A stretch of 64,000 nt of DNA, from NCBI GenBank assembly GCA_947650365.1, contig CANTAL010000004.1:2453501-2517500 (forward strand), read 5' to 3'. Positions 44,331 through 54,720 of this stretch are shown piece after piece. Every line of letters starts with the position of its first letter. Positions within the stretch are counted from its first letter, which is position 1. The DNA is from Chamaelirium japonicum (taxonomy: Eukaryota > Streptophyta > Magnoliopsida > Liliales > Melanthiaceae). The position numbers and the translations under genes are program-made. Under the pieces are notes generated by a model, which was given only the letters and a program-made list of their open reading frames with translations, made no database searches and had not been told where the DNA came from.

Positions 44331-46200
44331 GCACACACCCTATGGTCTTCGGACCTATCCTTTACTTTTGTTGTGGGCCTCTACTATGGAATTATTTCAA
44401 ATAATTGGTGTCAAATCTATACTAGTGATATGTGTTTTATATTTTTTTTAAAACTATCATGTGCATGCATGATTGGTATGTGCCGCCATCGGGGTTCTAC
44501 GAGTAGATTAAGTATATTGTATATATTGTGCATTCTATGAATTGTTCTTACAGGATGCCACTTTGAATTATCTGGATATGTGATTGCTTGTTACCGGGGG
44601 TTAGACCCCGTGCTAGCGAATATATCTAGATGTGTTTTGCTTTTTGTGTATGGATAGTTTTAGAGCCATAGTCGGGCAAGAGGTAGAAGTTGACCACCTT
44701 TGATTCCCAGGCTTTTTGCTAGGCTTGTTTTCTTTTTCTTTCTAGAAAATTATGTATGAGCGAGCACTTACTCGAAGCGTATTAGATCTTTTTCAGTTAT
44801 AGATTGAAAAGAAAGACATGCCACGAAGATCCACTACCGAGAGGATGAGCGAAATCTTAGAGGACGATGGCGATTCGGCGAAATGTACACGATGACGGTA
44901 AATAGCAATAGCATCAGGAGATCGTATACAGAGACTTGTACCGGATCAAGGAACCTAGTGAAGGAGATAGAGAGCCTGCGTTGTGCTAGTCAGGTTTAGG
45001 GCTCGGACCCAGAACTTGATTAAGTTGTGTGGTTGTTTCTTTCCAGAGTTCTTTATATTTATGTAGAGAGCCCCGATACGATAATTAGATCATCAGTGTT
45101 TTAGAGGGATGCCCTTTCCCCTTGGTCCTAGCGACCTTATTAGGATAGGATTCCACTAATGATGCTTATTATTTAATTAAATTTTGATGATAGCGTGAAT
45201 TTCTTATATTTGGTTATGCCACCATTAGGTCAACACCCGATTAGTCAGGTTTGATGGAATTCTACTATGACATCAATCATTAAGTTTAATAATTAAGGGA
45301 TATGGTAGTGGGAGATCTTTCCTGTCAGGCTTACTTTAGGCTAGGCTCTAGGGTAGTAGGTGATAGCTAGGTTTGCGGAGTATCGACGTTCTTGGGATAT
45401 GTAATATGACCCTTAAGTGGAGAAATCCACTTGAGGTAGGGACTATGATATTTCGAGATCGATTAATGCTAGGCGAAAGACTTAAGAGCACGGTTTGCCC
45501 AGGGTCTAGTGTATAGGTTATTGTGACCGTAGTTTATACTTATACTTGTATTAAAATAACCCTCAACTCTAATAAGGGATATATAAGAGGACTCGTTGAG
45601 ATCCCCTGGCCTCCACAGCCAACTTCTTTGTGTATGGGTGGATGGGTATAGCTCAACATCCCCCTCGGGTGAGAGTTATGTTTTACCATGGTAGATAACT
45701 TAGCGCTCCTTCTGGATATAGCAGTTATGTGGTTAGGAGAGAAGGGTTTTTTCCCACCCTCGTGGGGGCTGCATGAACTCCTATATCGTAATTTCCTACA
45801 CTTATGGGTAAACATTCAAAGTGCACATGAGGCTTCCGTTGCTTCGTATGGGGATTATGTTACACTAACCAAAAGGACAGCTATGGTCTATCAAAGCTCT
45901 TTATTAGCAGATTTGGATTGGGTCAAGGAAAGACCTGTGTGAGCGGATGACACTGCACACTGCCACCTCGAGCTAGTATATTTGATTTTGAGATATCACA
46001 TACATGGTTAATTAATCCATAAGGTGTCTTCACTGTGAGGATAGCGTTGGCATTTGGATATAATTAGCTTATTCTTAAAATTTATAAAATAAGCTCTCTG
46101 TATTCTTTCTTTCAACCATATAGTTCCCCTGATCGCTATCCCATAAGAAAACTAGTTATCGGGTCTCTAACTATGTAAAGTGGAAACGCTATCTTTAGCT
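44331..46200 (+). other. copia element E long 5' leader
   Basis: It shares with the copia B leader (minus strand, 11535-13479) the ordered blocks 'ccgggggttagaccccg', 'ttgttttctttttctttctag', 'gagcgagcacttactcg', 'tcaggtttagggctcggacc', 'gatgccctttccccttggtcctagcgacc' and 'ccaccattaggt'. Between the pyrimidine tract and the CAG/GTTTAGG junction (about 44753-44994) sits an ATG-containing block ('MPRRSTTERMSEILEDDGD'). No known domain is seen. Confidence 0.5.
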
Positions 46201-46204
46201 TATG

Positions 46205-47130
46205 CTTAGGGTTATAGATGTATATTGGCTTATAATATCAATATCCCTGAACTAGATCTAACAAGTTCATATGTCACTAGAGCACTAACTAAGGCATATG
46301 ACGACTAGCAAGAGTCTAAGAAGATGTGCAAGTTCTATGTCATAGCAGATTTGTGGAAAACTCCTTAGAAGCAAGTCGGAGATATGCCAATTCTTCTGAA
46401 ATAAAGTTTTAATTGCATTAGATATCTGAAAGGCGAAGTCAGTAGACTCTTTGCTCTTCCATCAGGATATTCATCGGTACCAAGATATCTGAGGGTATGC
46501 TTATTTGGAAACACATACTTGAGTTCCAGATCGAACTAGATTCTAAAGGCTTGGTGCCACATAACGAGATGATGGAAGACATCTGTCTTGCATCATTATC
46601 TGGAATCTTTGAAGGCATTGTTAGAGACTTTGGCTTTAACAAGCTAGAGATGACAAATGTAGATCTTCTAGGAGATTTTCAGGAGACAAAGGATGGGATC
46701 AAAATTAAGGGCAAAGTCTTTAGTGCTTATACTAGGTCTTCTCTAGAAGATCCTAAGGGAGTAACTTATCAGAAATAAAAAACTATATCAGTGCAGAGAC
46801 TGTTGTGGATTATAAAGTCCGGTAATACCAATAACGGAAGTATTTCCGCTACGACGAGTAGAGGGGGCATTGGAAGATTGAGTATGGCCTCAAGTGTTAA
46901 GGGTTAAGTCACTATCTAGTAGCAGTTCTTCTCCTTCTTGGAATATGGACTTTGTGTCTACAGAGATTCAAGGAAAGCAGAATGTTACTTTTATGGTTAA
47001 GTGATGCTAACATAGATACTGATGCTATAAGCCGCTGGGGAAGCTGTTATATGTGATTATCTTAGTTTTTTCAAAACAAGGATTTTGATATTTAGAGATT
47101 TAGTTTTGTTTCCTCCTTGCTAAATGAAGT
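46205..47130 (+). pseudogene. copia element E: gag, decayed
   Basis: The ORF 46497-46778 contains 'ICLASLSGIFEGIVRDFGF' and 'NKLEMTNVDLLGDF', homologous to the copia B gag. Upstream frames give 'GTKISEGMLIWKHILEF'. Downstream the knuckle and protease are unreadable. Confidence 0.75.
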
Positions 47131-47665
47131 TTTTAGTTATAGACAGCACCGTTGGTGTTTATCTCAAACTGAATGGATATCTTCATTGCTAAAGGAATAG
47201 TTTTGAACGATCTCTTTGTATTTAATCCTAATTCGGAAATAAATCTCATGATAGCTACATCGTCTAATTTAAATTTATCTAAATCATTTGGAGAAGCTAA
47301 CCTATTTGTGACCTCTCTAATTAAGATACTTTACCTCAAATAAATTCAAAGGTTAAAGAAGGCTGAGTTTTTGTTCTCAGATTTATCGGAGATCGTTTTA
47401 ACCTATAAGTGTTATCTGGAAGGAAGAATAACTAAAAAGGACCGCTACGATATTGGTGTTAGTTAAGTTTGACGTCTGTGGAGCATTCAGAAGGTAGGAG
47501 GCTCTTCGATTTAGTCGAGGAAATGAGTACCTATCAGACATGTTTCATGGGGTTTTGAAGGAGCATATAATTATTTTATAGTTAAATGCTTCAAGGATAA
47601 CACGTCAGAATGAATTCTCCGAGTGAAGGAATAAGCCTGTTTGACATGGTCCGTTGTATGATACC
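47131..47665 (+). pseudogene. copia element E: protease/integrase remnant
   Basis: Pieces of the pre-integrase domain ('CYLEGRITKKDRY', compare CLEGKITKRSF in copia B) and of integrase ('LNASRITRQNEFSE', corresponding to the QLTPPGTPQQNGVSE motif) are readable with frameshifts. The element is cut near 47665-47690 and RT is absent. Confidence 0.6.
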
Positions 47666-47689
47666 ACCCACCTTTTGGATGCGACCGAA

Positions 47690-48030
47690 CAGGAGGGTCT
47701 ACTTCTATCGGAGCTCCCAGATTTTAAGATCTCTCCACCGATCATCCCCTCCGCCTGTCTAGTATGGAGGAGAGATTAGGTCTTCTCATCATCAGGACGT
47801 AGCATAGGTGTGCCAACTCATCCATTATGACTCGCTGAGTAACCAACATCTACCTGAGGAGCTGGTCACTGAGTGAGACAAGAGGTTGGGCGACCTGGGC
47901 TGAAGTTTTGCTCCTCACGGGTACAGTATGGGCCTTCTTGTGTCTTTGCCCGCGTCTGGTAGGAGCTATCGGGCTTCTCACGGCTTTCAACCGTATGATA
48001 GTGGGCATTTTTACAGGAACCAGGCGAAAA
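47690..48030 (-). pseudogene. gypsy G: start of gag, minus strand
   Basis: Left of the PBS the minus strand opens 'MPTIIRLKAVRSPIAPTRRG', an N-terminal gag-like basic stretch, then a stop. The fragment ends where it meets the copia E remnant. Confidence 0.45.
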
Positions 48031-48050
48031 TCTCATAGACGGTGCCAAAA
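48031..48050 (-). other. gypsy G primer-binding site
   Basis: The minus strand reads TTTTGGCACCGTCTATGAGA, close to the TTTGGCGCCGTCTGTGGGA type of plant gypsy elements. Confidence 0.6.
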
Positions 48051-48241
48051 CTAGGGGAAAAATTTCATGGGCGAGGACGCTCGACCTACAAGACAAGGGA
48101 ATCACATAAACGGCTAGCTTCGTGAGGAGCGCAAACCCTTCGACGCTCAAGTCAGTGAAGATGAGAACGAGGGGGTAGAGAATCAGGAAAAAAGTATTGA
48201 TTTTCGAGTTTTGAACATGTAATTTTGAATCCTGGGTTGTA

Positions 48242-48250
48242 CCTTTATAG
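48242..48250 (-). promoter_or_regulatory. TATA box of gypsy G LTR
   Basis: CTATAAAGG on the minus strand, about 190 bases upstream of the PBS, with transcription directed leftward. Confidence 0.5.
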
Positions 48251-48559
48251 CCTTTTTGCAAATCACAGAAGGCTGACACGTTGCCGGTCATTCTCATACC
48301 TTCTATGCCTTCTATGTCAGCCCATATGGGCCCTTAATGGGTCTTATCGTTTAGCCTGCCAGGCGATCGCAAGGGGCCATGAAAGGAGATGCATCGATCT
48401 TGTCTATGCCAGGTGGGCATTTTGGAAGGCTCTAATCAGGGAGGCTCTATACCTACTCCCTTCCATGAACTAGGCCCAAAAATTCCCACGTAGTTCTACA
48501 AGAGTAATAGCACCTGTCGATCTATTATCGTGGGAAGTGCGGGAAATTGACAAGCTCTT

Positions 48560-49045
48560 CCGCGAGCGAACTGATCGTGCATAAGACGAGCTCCCGGGCG
48601 AGCTAAGGGCGATGATTGATCACGTATAGATAAGGCAAGCTCCCGAGCGAGTTAAGGGCAATGGTTGATCGCGGGCGAGCTGATCGCGCGCGGATAAGGA
48701 GTGCTCTCGGGTGAGCTAAAGGCGATGGTTGATCATGGGCGAGCTGATCGCGTGCGAATAAAGCAATCTCCCGGACGAGCTAAAGGTAATGGTTGATTGC
48801 GGGCGAGCTGATCGCGTGCAGATAAAGCGAGCTCCCGGGTGAGCTAAGGGCGATGGTTGATCGCAGGCAAGCTGATTGTGTACGGACAAGGCGAGCTCCC
48901 ATGCAAGCTAAGGGCGATGGTTGATCACAGGCGAGCTGATCGTGCAGATAAGGCGAGCTTCTGGGTAAGCTAAGGGCGATGGTTGATCGTGGGTGAGCTA
49001 ATCAGGTGTGGCTAAGGCAAACTCTCGAGCGAGCGATGGTTGCTA
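48560..49045. repeat. 64-bp GC-rich minisatellite
   Basis: The unit contains 'gcgatggttgatcgc', 'gggcgagctgatcgcg' and 'ataaggcgagctcccggg'. The GCGATGGTTGATC core stands at about 48722, 48786, 48849, 48913 and 48976, a period of about 64 bp. Earlier units are shortened, and diverged single units continue to 49330. Confidence 0.8.
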
Positions 49046-49353
49046 AATCTTCTGAAGTATTCTTTGGGCTATATACAGAGGGCGATCTCTTCCGCAGGCG
49101 AGCTGATCGCGTACAATCAGGACGAGCTCCCGGGCAAGCTCTAGGGATTAGCTGGCCACCTCATATTGGACTTTCCTCCTCCAAGCGAAATGTGCATGAT
49201 TTCTCATAGGCGAGCCGATCACGCATGATATGGATATCCTTCTAAGTTTCCTATAGGTACAAAGGTGATGTCTTTTATGGGCAAGCTGATCGCATGTTAT
49301 CGAGAGCGAACTCCTATGGGCTAGCCGATCTCGCGACCGGGCCCCCTGTCACG

Positions 49354-49534
49354 AGATAGAGGGGCCAATGCCATTCTCCTACCTACTTCCCCTCTGTCGA
49401 ACTGGCAAAAGATGACACTGTGCACACGAGCTAATCATGGGCAAACTGGACATCCAGGGCTAGTGAGATGACCTCTCCAACCGAAGACGGCCTCGCACAC
49501 TGGGATGGCGGGCTGATACTAAATTTATGAGCAT
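49354..49534. other. unassigned spacer
   Basis: No feature is recognised between the gypsy G LTR and the MiAMP1-like scrap. Confidence 0.3.
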
Positions 49535-49539
49535 TATCA

Positions 49540-49655
49540 TAATATATCGCCCACCACCATCACCACGGCTTGGTTGGCCATGCTCACACACCCTAAAGGA
49601 CACACACACTAGAACATATTTAGAGAGAGAGAGAGGTGTATTGTTTGGAAAGCTG
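49540..49655 (-). pseudogene. MiAMP1-like gene scrap: 5' UTR and first codons
   Basis: The minus strand has ATG at 49579-49581 followed by MANQAVVMVVGDIL and a stop, against MANQAMVMVVMVIAV in the gene at 21705-22022. Upstream of the ATG, 'gtgtgtgt', a short CT repeat and 'ccaaacaat' follow in the same order as in the gene's leader, with a much shorter microsatellite. Similarity ends near codon 10-14 and near the expected transcription start, so no mature peptide is encoded. It lies between two gypsy LTRs. Confidence 0.7.
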
Positions 49656-49827
49656 AACCTGTACGTGGGTAAGGTAGACACAGAAGAGTCTGGCCAGGAT
49701 GTGCAAGCTCAAGGGCCCAACCCGACACAATGGGACCCGAGTGGGACCACGTCATGCAAGCAGGGCCCACCCAGCCCCCATTGGTAAACCACGGCCGCCC
49801 TCCCCCTCGGGAAGCATGCAACTGGCC

Positions 49828-49947
49828 AAACAAAAAGAAAAAAAGAAAAGGAAAGAAAAGAAAGAAAGAAAAGGAAAGAAAAAAAAAGGAAGAAATAAAA
49901 GAAAAAAAAAAGAAAAGAAAGAAAGAAAAAGAAGAAAAAGGAAAGTA
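49828..49947. repeat. homopurine A/G-rich tract
   Basis: About 120 bases of nearly pure purine built of AAAG and AAAGG units. The Lys-rich and Phe-rich ORFs over it are artefacts. Confidence 0.9.
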
Positions 49948-50230
49948 AAACCACCATGCACGAGGGGAGGTTGCGTAGACATCTACACAAACGTGGATCT
50001 ACGCCGATCCCTTGATCCAACGGATACAACAAAAGTTCAAGTCGCCATCAATTTAATTTGCAAGATCCAAGTAAATATTCAAAAGGATTGAGCCATAACT
50101 ACCTCGCCAGAAAAATAAAGAAATAAGTATTGATTCCTCCATATATGAGGGAATAAATCTTGGATAGTTATGGGAGAGATGGTCAAGGAATTCAAATAAA
50201 TCTTTCCATATCTCTCCTACTCCCGTTCAC

Positions 50231-50242
50231 CTATAAATAGAG
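50231..50242 (+). promoter_or_regulatory. TATA box of gypsy F LTR
   Basis: CTATAAATAGAG, a textbook plant TATA box, about 1.25 kb upstream of the PBS and directing transcription rightward into gag. Confidence 0.65.
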
Positions 50243-50443
50243 GGGGAAGGGGAAGACTCAAATAGTGGAGGAAAGAGGCAAGGAAGCTCTGCAAAGAAGA
50301 AGGCGGCTTCGACTATCGATAACCCAAGGCTTCACGAGGCTTGGGCAAGCCTACCCTACAGGAATAGCTTAGTCCATTGAAAGTCCTCATCAATATGAAG
50401 ACCATTACACAAGAAGATCAATCCTTCGACTCCATCCACGAAG

Positions 50444-50735
50444 AAGAAAGCTCAGAGAAGAAGCCTTCAACTCCTAAGACGCCAAAAGTAAAGGCCGGAG
50501 GAGAAGATCGAAGCGACATCACCCCGTCGTCTTCAATAAGCCTTTGACTTTGATAATGCCCAAAAGTCAGAAGAAAAAGATTAAAGCAGCATCACCCCGT
50601 CGTCTTCAACAATCCTTCGACTCTGATAACGCCCAAAAGTCTAAAGAAGAAGATCAAAGCAGCATCACCCTGTTGTCTTCAAGAAGCCTTCAATTTCGAT
50701 CATGCCAAAGAAGCTCGGAGAAGAAGAGAAGCCAA
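50444..50735 (+). repeat. 73-bp tandem repeat in gypsy F LTR
   Basis: CATCACCCCGTCGTCTTCAA starts at 50517 and 50590, and a variant at 50663, exactly 73 bp apart. A fourth, partial unit precedes them. Confidence 0.85.
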
Positions 50736-51477
50736 AACCGACGCCACAACCGTCATTACCAAAGTCCACCAAGCTAGAAGAAGAAAGAAGCATTGGAGAC
50801 ATCCCCATCGCCATTCGAGGAAAAGATCAAGCCAATGCCAAAGCCAAAGCAAAGCCAGAAAGGCAAAGCAAAGCACCAGTAAAATCAGCGCCAAAGCAAC
50901 GCAAGTACCAAAATCGAGCAACTACGATGGTCACGAGCAAAGCACTACACTTTCCAACCGATACGACATGAAGTTCGGAGGAACTAAGGCACCGCAAGCC
51001 TCAACCCATCAACGTTCAAGTACAAGCGCCAAAGCAAAGCAAATAGCAGAGCCACACCAAAATAAAGCCAAAGCCGATGCTAGAAGCACACTCAATGCCG
51101 TGAATCGATGATCAAGGATAACTAGATCTATCCAGAGTCGAGAGAGACACGAAGATCGAGGAATAAAGTCAAATGCCCCTCATAGCCGAGAAAGCACGAA
51201 GCACGGAAGGGACAAAAGCAATGGCGAAGACTCCTTAGCCTCTCAAAAGACCCTCACCCTGCAAAGATCTCTGTCCTGGGCAACCCCTTCAGAGCTCTTG
51301 CACGAAGTAATATAGAGACGCAGATCAAAAGGACCCTCCAGAGGATCTCTTCCATAATCTTCTGATCAAATCTTTGCCGTACCTGGCTCACCACCCCTGA
51401 GTCACTGGGTCCCAATCTTTATAATCTCCGTGTGTGCAATAAAGCAACTTGAATCTTTTTCTGTGCATACAGATTTG

Positions 51478-51494
51478 TGGCACGCACGATGGGA
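51478..51494 (+). other. gypsy F primer-binding site
   Basis: TGGCACGCACGATGGGA is close to the TTGGCACGCCCGGTGGGAC type of PBS of plant gypsy (Tat/Retand) elements. Confidence 0.7.
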
Positions 51495-53262
51495 CCTCCT
51501 CTCCTTTTTATTTATACGTATGAAGGAGTTGCCTCAAGTTTCGCTATGGCCAGGATGAACGACAATACGTTTGTTCCAAGTCTTCCACCTATCGACGAGT
51601 CTCCGCTACTCCAACATGGTGATTCAGAAAACCCGAAGGATAGCGTTCCCCAGGTAGTATGTGCCTATACTCGGTGTACTCAAACTCTTGCAGATATCTT
51701 CATACTAGAAACTACTGCCGAAGATGCTCGCCAAAGTGCCGAAGAGGCATTGGTGCATGAAGAAACAAGCCTCGGTCCTGGAATCCATATCCAGAAATTT
51801 AGGGAGGACCAGCCCCAACCACGAGCCCATTTGGGTTCTCCAGCGGGTCTTGCACCTCCCTTGCAGGGGGAAAACGTCCGTCATCAAGCAGAAGCGAGTC
51901 GGCGTAACTACGTCTCTGACGACAATGTTGTTCCAAAGGCTAAGTGCAAGGGATGCTCCAGTGATCAACCAAGCTCCTATTTCTCCGGTAGCCGCTCCAG
52001 TGCCATCTTCGACTCCCGCCCTGGTAGAGGTTGTTCCGGTGATTCTAGCAGCTACTTCAGCATTCTCTTCGGCTCCCGTTCAAGTAGAGGTCATCTTTCC
52101 CGTACCAATTGTGGTGGCTACACAACCTTCGACGGTGGTAACAATGACTGTCCAATAGATATAGTCATTGGTAGCCGACAAGTTGCGCTCCCAAGGCAGC
52201 AGTCTTCCTCTGATCATGGCGGCCTACTCAAAGTCATACACCGCAAGGATCCAGTAGCTGCACTTCCCTGTAGGGTTCCAGCCACTAAAGTTCTAGCACT
52301 TCGATGGGAAGGGCAATCCAAGGTAACATATTGCCCACTTCGTCGAGACTTGCAATAACGCCGGCACCTATGGTGATGAGATAGTGATGCAGTTCGTTCG
52401 CACCCTCAAAGGCAATATATTCGACTGGTATGTCGACCTTCTTTTGGGATTCATCGACAGCTGAGACCATATGGAGAGGGAGTTCCTCAACCGCTTCTAC
52501 AATACTTGGTGTATCGTCAGCATGATTTAGCTTAATACCATCAAGCAAAGGAAGGACGAGCCGGTGATCGACTGCATCGATCGTTGGAGGAACCTTGTGC
52601 TAAACTCTTGAGATCGCTTGTCTGAAGACTCAGCCATCGAGATGTGCACCCAAGGCATACATTGAGGCTTGCTATACATCCTCAAAGGGATTAAGCCTCG
52701 GTCCATCGAAGAACTCGTAACTTGAGCTAACGACATTGAGCTCAACCTAGCAAATCGTGGAAACTTGAAGAGCAAAGACATTCTGAAGGTTGAGAAGAAG
52801 GACAAGCCACCGATATCCAAACCAATGCAAGTCAATGTTGCCGATGTCGCTTTGACTTCCAAACCACCCAAGATCAATCGTAAGCCGGACAAAGGCAAGG
52901 CTATCACAGAACCTTCACAATCTCAAAGGCCACCGAGGATGACTCTCTAGGAGCTCGAAGCAAAGGAGTATCCCTTCCCCAACTCGGAAGTCTCTTCCAT
53001 GTTCTACCAGCTGCTGTAGGAGAAGATGATCGAGCTTCCTCCATAAAAGAGGCCCAAACAAATGCATTATGCCGATGATCCACTCTTCTACAAGTATCAC
53101 CTGGTGGTTAGCCATCCCATCGAGAAGTGCTTTGTCTTCAAAGAAAGAATCATGGCGCTCGCAAAGCAAAGAAAGATAGAGATCGACTCCAGTGATGTCA
53201 CTACAGCAAACATGACGTCCATCACCTTCGGCTCCTTCACGCTGGTACTTATCACTGCATGA
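51487..53262 (+). pseudogene. gypsy F gag
   Basis: The first ORF (51477-52358) opens shortly after the PBS and gives a Ser/Pro-rich N-terminus whose downstream frame is shifted. The gag domain proper is read at 52320-52760: 'FVETCNNAGTYGDEIV', 'QFVRTLKGNIFDWYVD', 'EREFLNRFYNT', 'RKDEPVIDCIDRW', 'EMCTQGIH', 'YILKGIKPRSIEELVT', 'LANRGNLKSKD'. The segment to 53262 gives 'YKYHLVVSHPIEKCFVFKER', a conserved post-gag block. Three or more stops and a frameshift are present. Gag would form the particle. Confidence 0.85.
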
Positions 53263-53985
53263 CGGAAGACGCCCAAGCTACATATCAATCACCAAAGGCC
53301 GATCATAAAGTCAGCTCCATAAACAAAGGTCTTGAGGCAACGATGGCATACTCCTGTTCTAGCCCGGAGTGAAACAGTATTGCCCTGGGGGTAACTGTCG
53401 CTTATGTCAGCACCTCTCCTAAGCAAAGCTACATCCCAATATGCCCTCCAAAAGAGGTACGATCAAGGAGATCCAGAAGTTGGTCTGCCAGGCCAACCCT
53501 CAGGAAAGTTTGACTACTCTGTCCTCTTTTCTAAGCCTTCATTCGTCTCAATAGAGGAGATCAAGCCAACTGGCTGGGGGTCAGAGAATAATCTAACGGA
53601 GCCTTCAAAGAAGCAACTTCCTCCAAGTGAAGCCATATCTTAATGTACCCTCCAAGAGAGGTACGAGCGAGAAGATCCAGAAGATGGTCTGCTAGGCCAA
53701 CCCTAAGGAAAGTTTGACTACTACGTCCTCTTTTCCAATCCTTCATTAGTCCTAATGAAAGAAATCAAACCAACCAGTTGGGGATCGAAAGGTGGACCAA
53801 CAGAATCTCTAGAAGACCAAGTCTCTCCAGTCAATGAAGAATCACCAATCATAACTCTAAGCCCTCCGCTTGATAAGAAGAGTCCATCGATAAAGATGCA
53901 TGGATCATGCTATCTCAGAGGTGAATGCTGTGGTAGGCAAGAAGTTACAAGCTAGGTTGGGTGACGAGAAAGCTCCTCGAATGAA
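53263..53985 (+). other. gypsy F gag-protease linker with internal duplication
   Basis: Two related units (about 53440-53640 and 53640-53835) share 'gccctccaaaagaggtacga..gagatccagaag..ggtctgc.aggccaaccct.aggaaagtttgactact' in broken form and a following GAGATCAA(G/A)CCAAC phrase. They encode related linker text in the three short ORFs here. No domain is known. Confidence 0.6.
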
Positions 53986-53987
53986 GA

Positions 53988-54720
53988 ATGTACAAGAAGA
54001 AAAACAAATCTCCAGAAAGAAAGGGATTCAAAGTGCCGTCAGCAAATCCTGATGATCTCTTCCAGCAAAGACCTCTAGAACAAGTAACGCTACAAGTGTT
54101 TTTTCCCGACCAATTCCTCCCAACCGATCAGCACTTCAAAGTCTCCTATTGTATGGTTGAAGTCCACGAGATGCCGAGAGACAAAGGTGAAGTTGAGTCG
54201 TCTGAAGAAAGTGACTCCGTCGATGAGGAAAATAGCTCTGATAAGGACGCTACTTCTCATTATGAGGCTATTCTGCACTTGCCACTCGTGGAAGCATTGC
54301 GTCTCCCAAAGAAAGCTCGCCTAGCAATGGCCACGACATTGAAAGATCCAGATAGCTACAAAATAAAGGTGAAAGATGCCGAGAAGGGAAAAATTATTAC
54401 CTCCTGCAATGCAGTGATAACCTTCTCAGATGAATACCTCCAACTCAGTGCACGATTGCACAACCATCCTGTCTATATCATGGGGCACATCAAAAAGAAG
54501 CCGGTGAATAGAATCCTGCTGGATTGTGACTCCGCCATTAACATCATGCCAATACAAACAATGAGGTAGCTCGGCATTACCACTGACCAGCTCTTACAAA
54601 GCCAGCTGGTCATCCAAGGGTTCAACCAAGGTGGACAGTTGACCATCAGCATCATTCATCTGAAACTCTCCATCGACCAGCTCGATACTACGATCCTCTT
54701 CCATGTCATCGACTGTTAGA
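53988..54720 (+). pseudogene. gypsy F aspartic protease
   Basis: The ORF 53988-54569 includes an acidic linker (ESSEESDSVDEENSSD), then 'AVITFSDEYLQ', 'HNHPVYIMGHI' and the active-site region 'VNRILLDCDSAINIMP'. The usual D-(N/G)-G-S-A has become D-C-D-S-A, so catalysis is doubtful. After a stop it continues 'LGITTDQLLQSQLVIQGFNQ' and 'LLLGRSWL' to about 54760. It would have cleaved the polyprotein. Confidence 0.85.

Larger units (their letters stand above)
48060..49353 (-). repeat. gypsy G 5' LTR, minus strand
   Basis: On the minus strand the block starts TGACAGGGGGCCCGG (49353), carries a TATA box CTATAAAGG (48242-48250) and ends shortly before the PBS. Its upstream (U3) half holds the 64-bp minisatellite. 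No second LTR or target duplication was seen. Confidence 0.5.
49660..51471 (+). repeat. gypsy F 5' LTR (start approximate)
   Basis: It ends CATACA at 51471, six bases before the PBS. It contains a homopurine tract (about 49830-49947), a TATA box (50231-50242), a 73-bp tandem repeat, and AATAAA at 51438-51443 near the 3' end, as expected for an R region. The left edge is not proven. It must lie right of the MiAMP1 scrap if that scrap is genomic flank. Confidence 0.6.

Noticed and set aside
47866..48297. 143-codon minus-strand ORF as a gene
   Set aside because: It spans the gypsy G LTR, PBS and gag start in a frame that does not give gag, so it is a chance frame.
49699..50091. Lys-rich 130-codon ORF
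   Set aside because: It is an artefact of the homopurine tract in the gypsy F LTR.
51477..52358. 293-codon ORF as a host gene
   Set aside because: It starts at a gypsy PBS and is followed by clear gag sequence, so it is the frame-shifted gag N-terminus.
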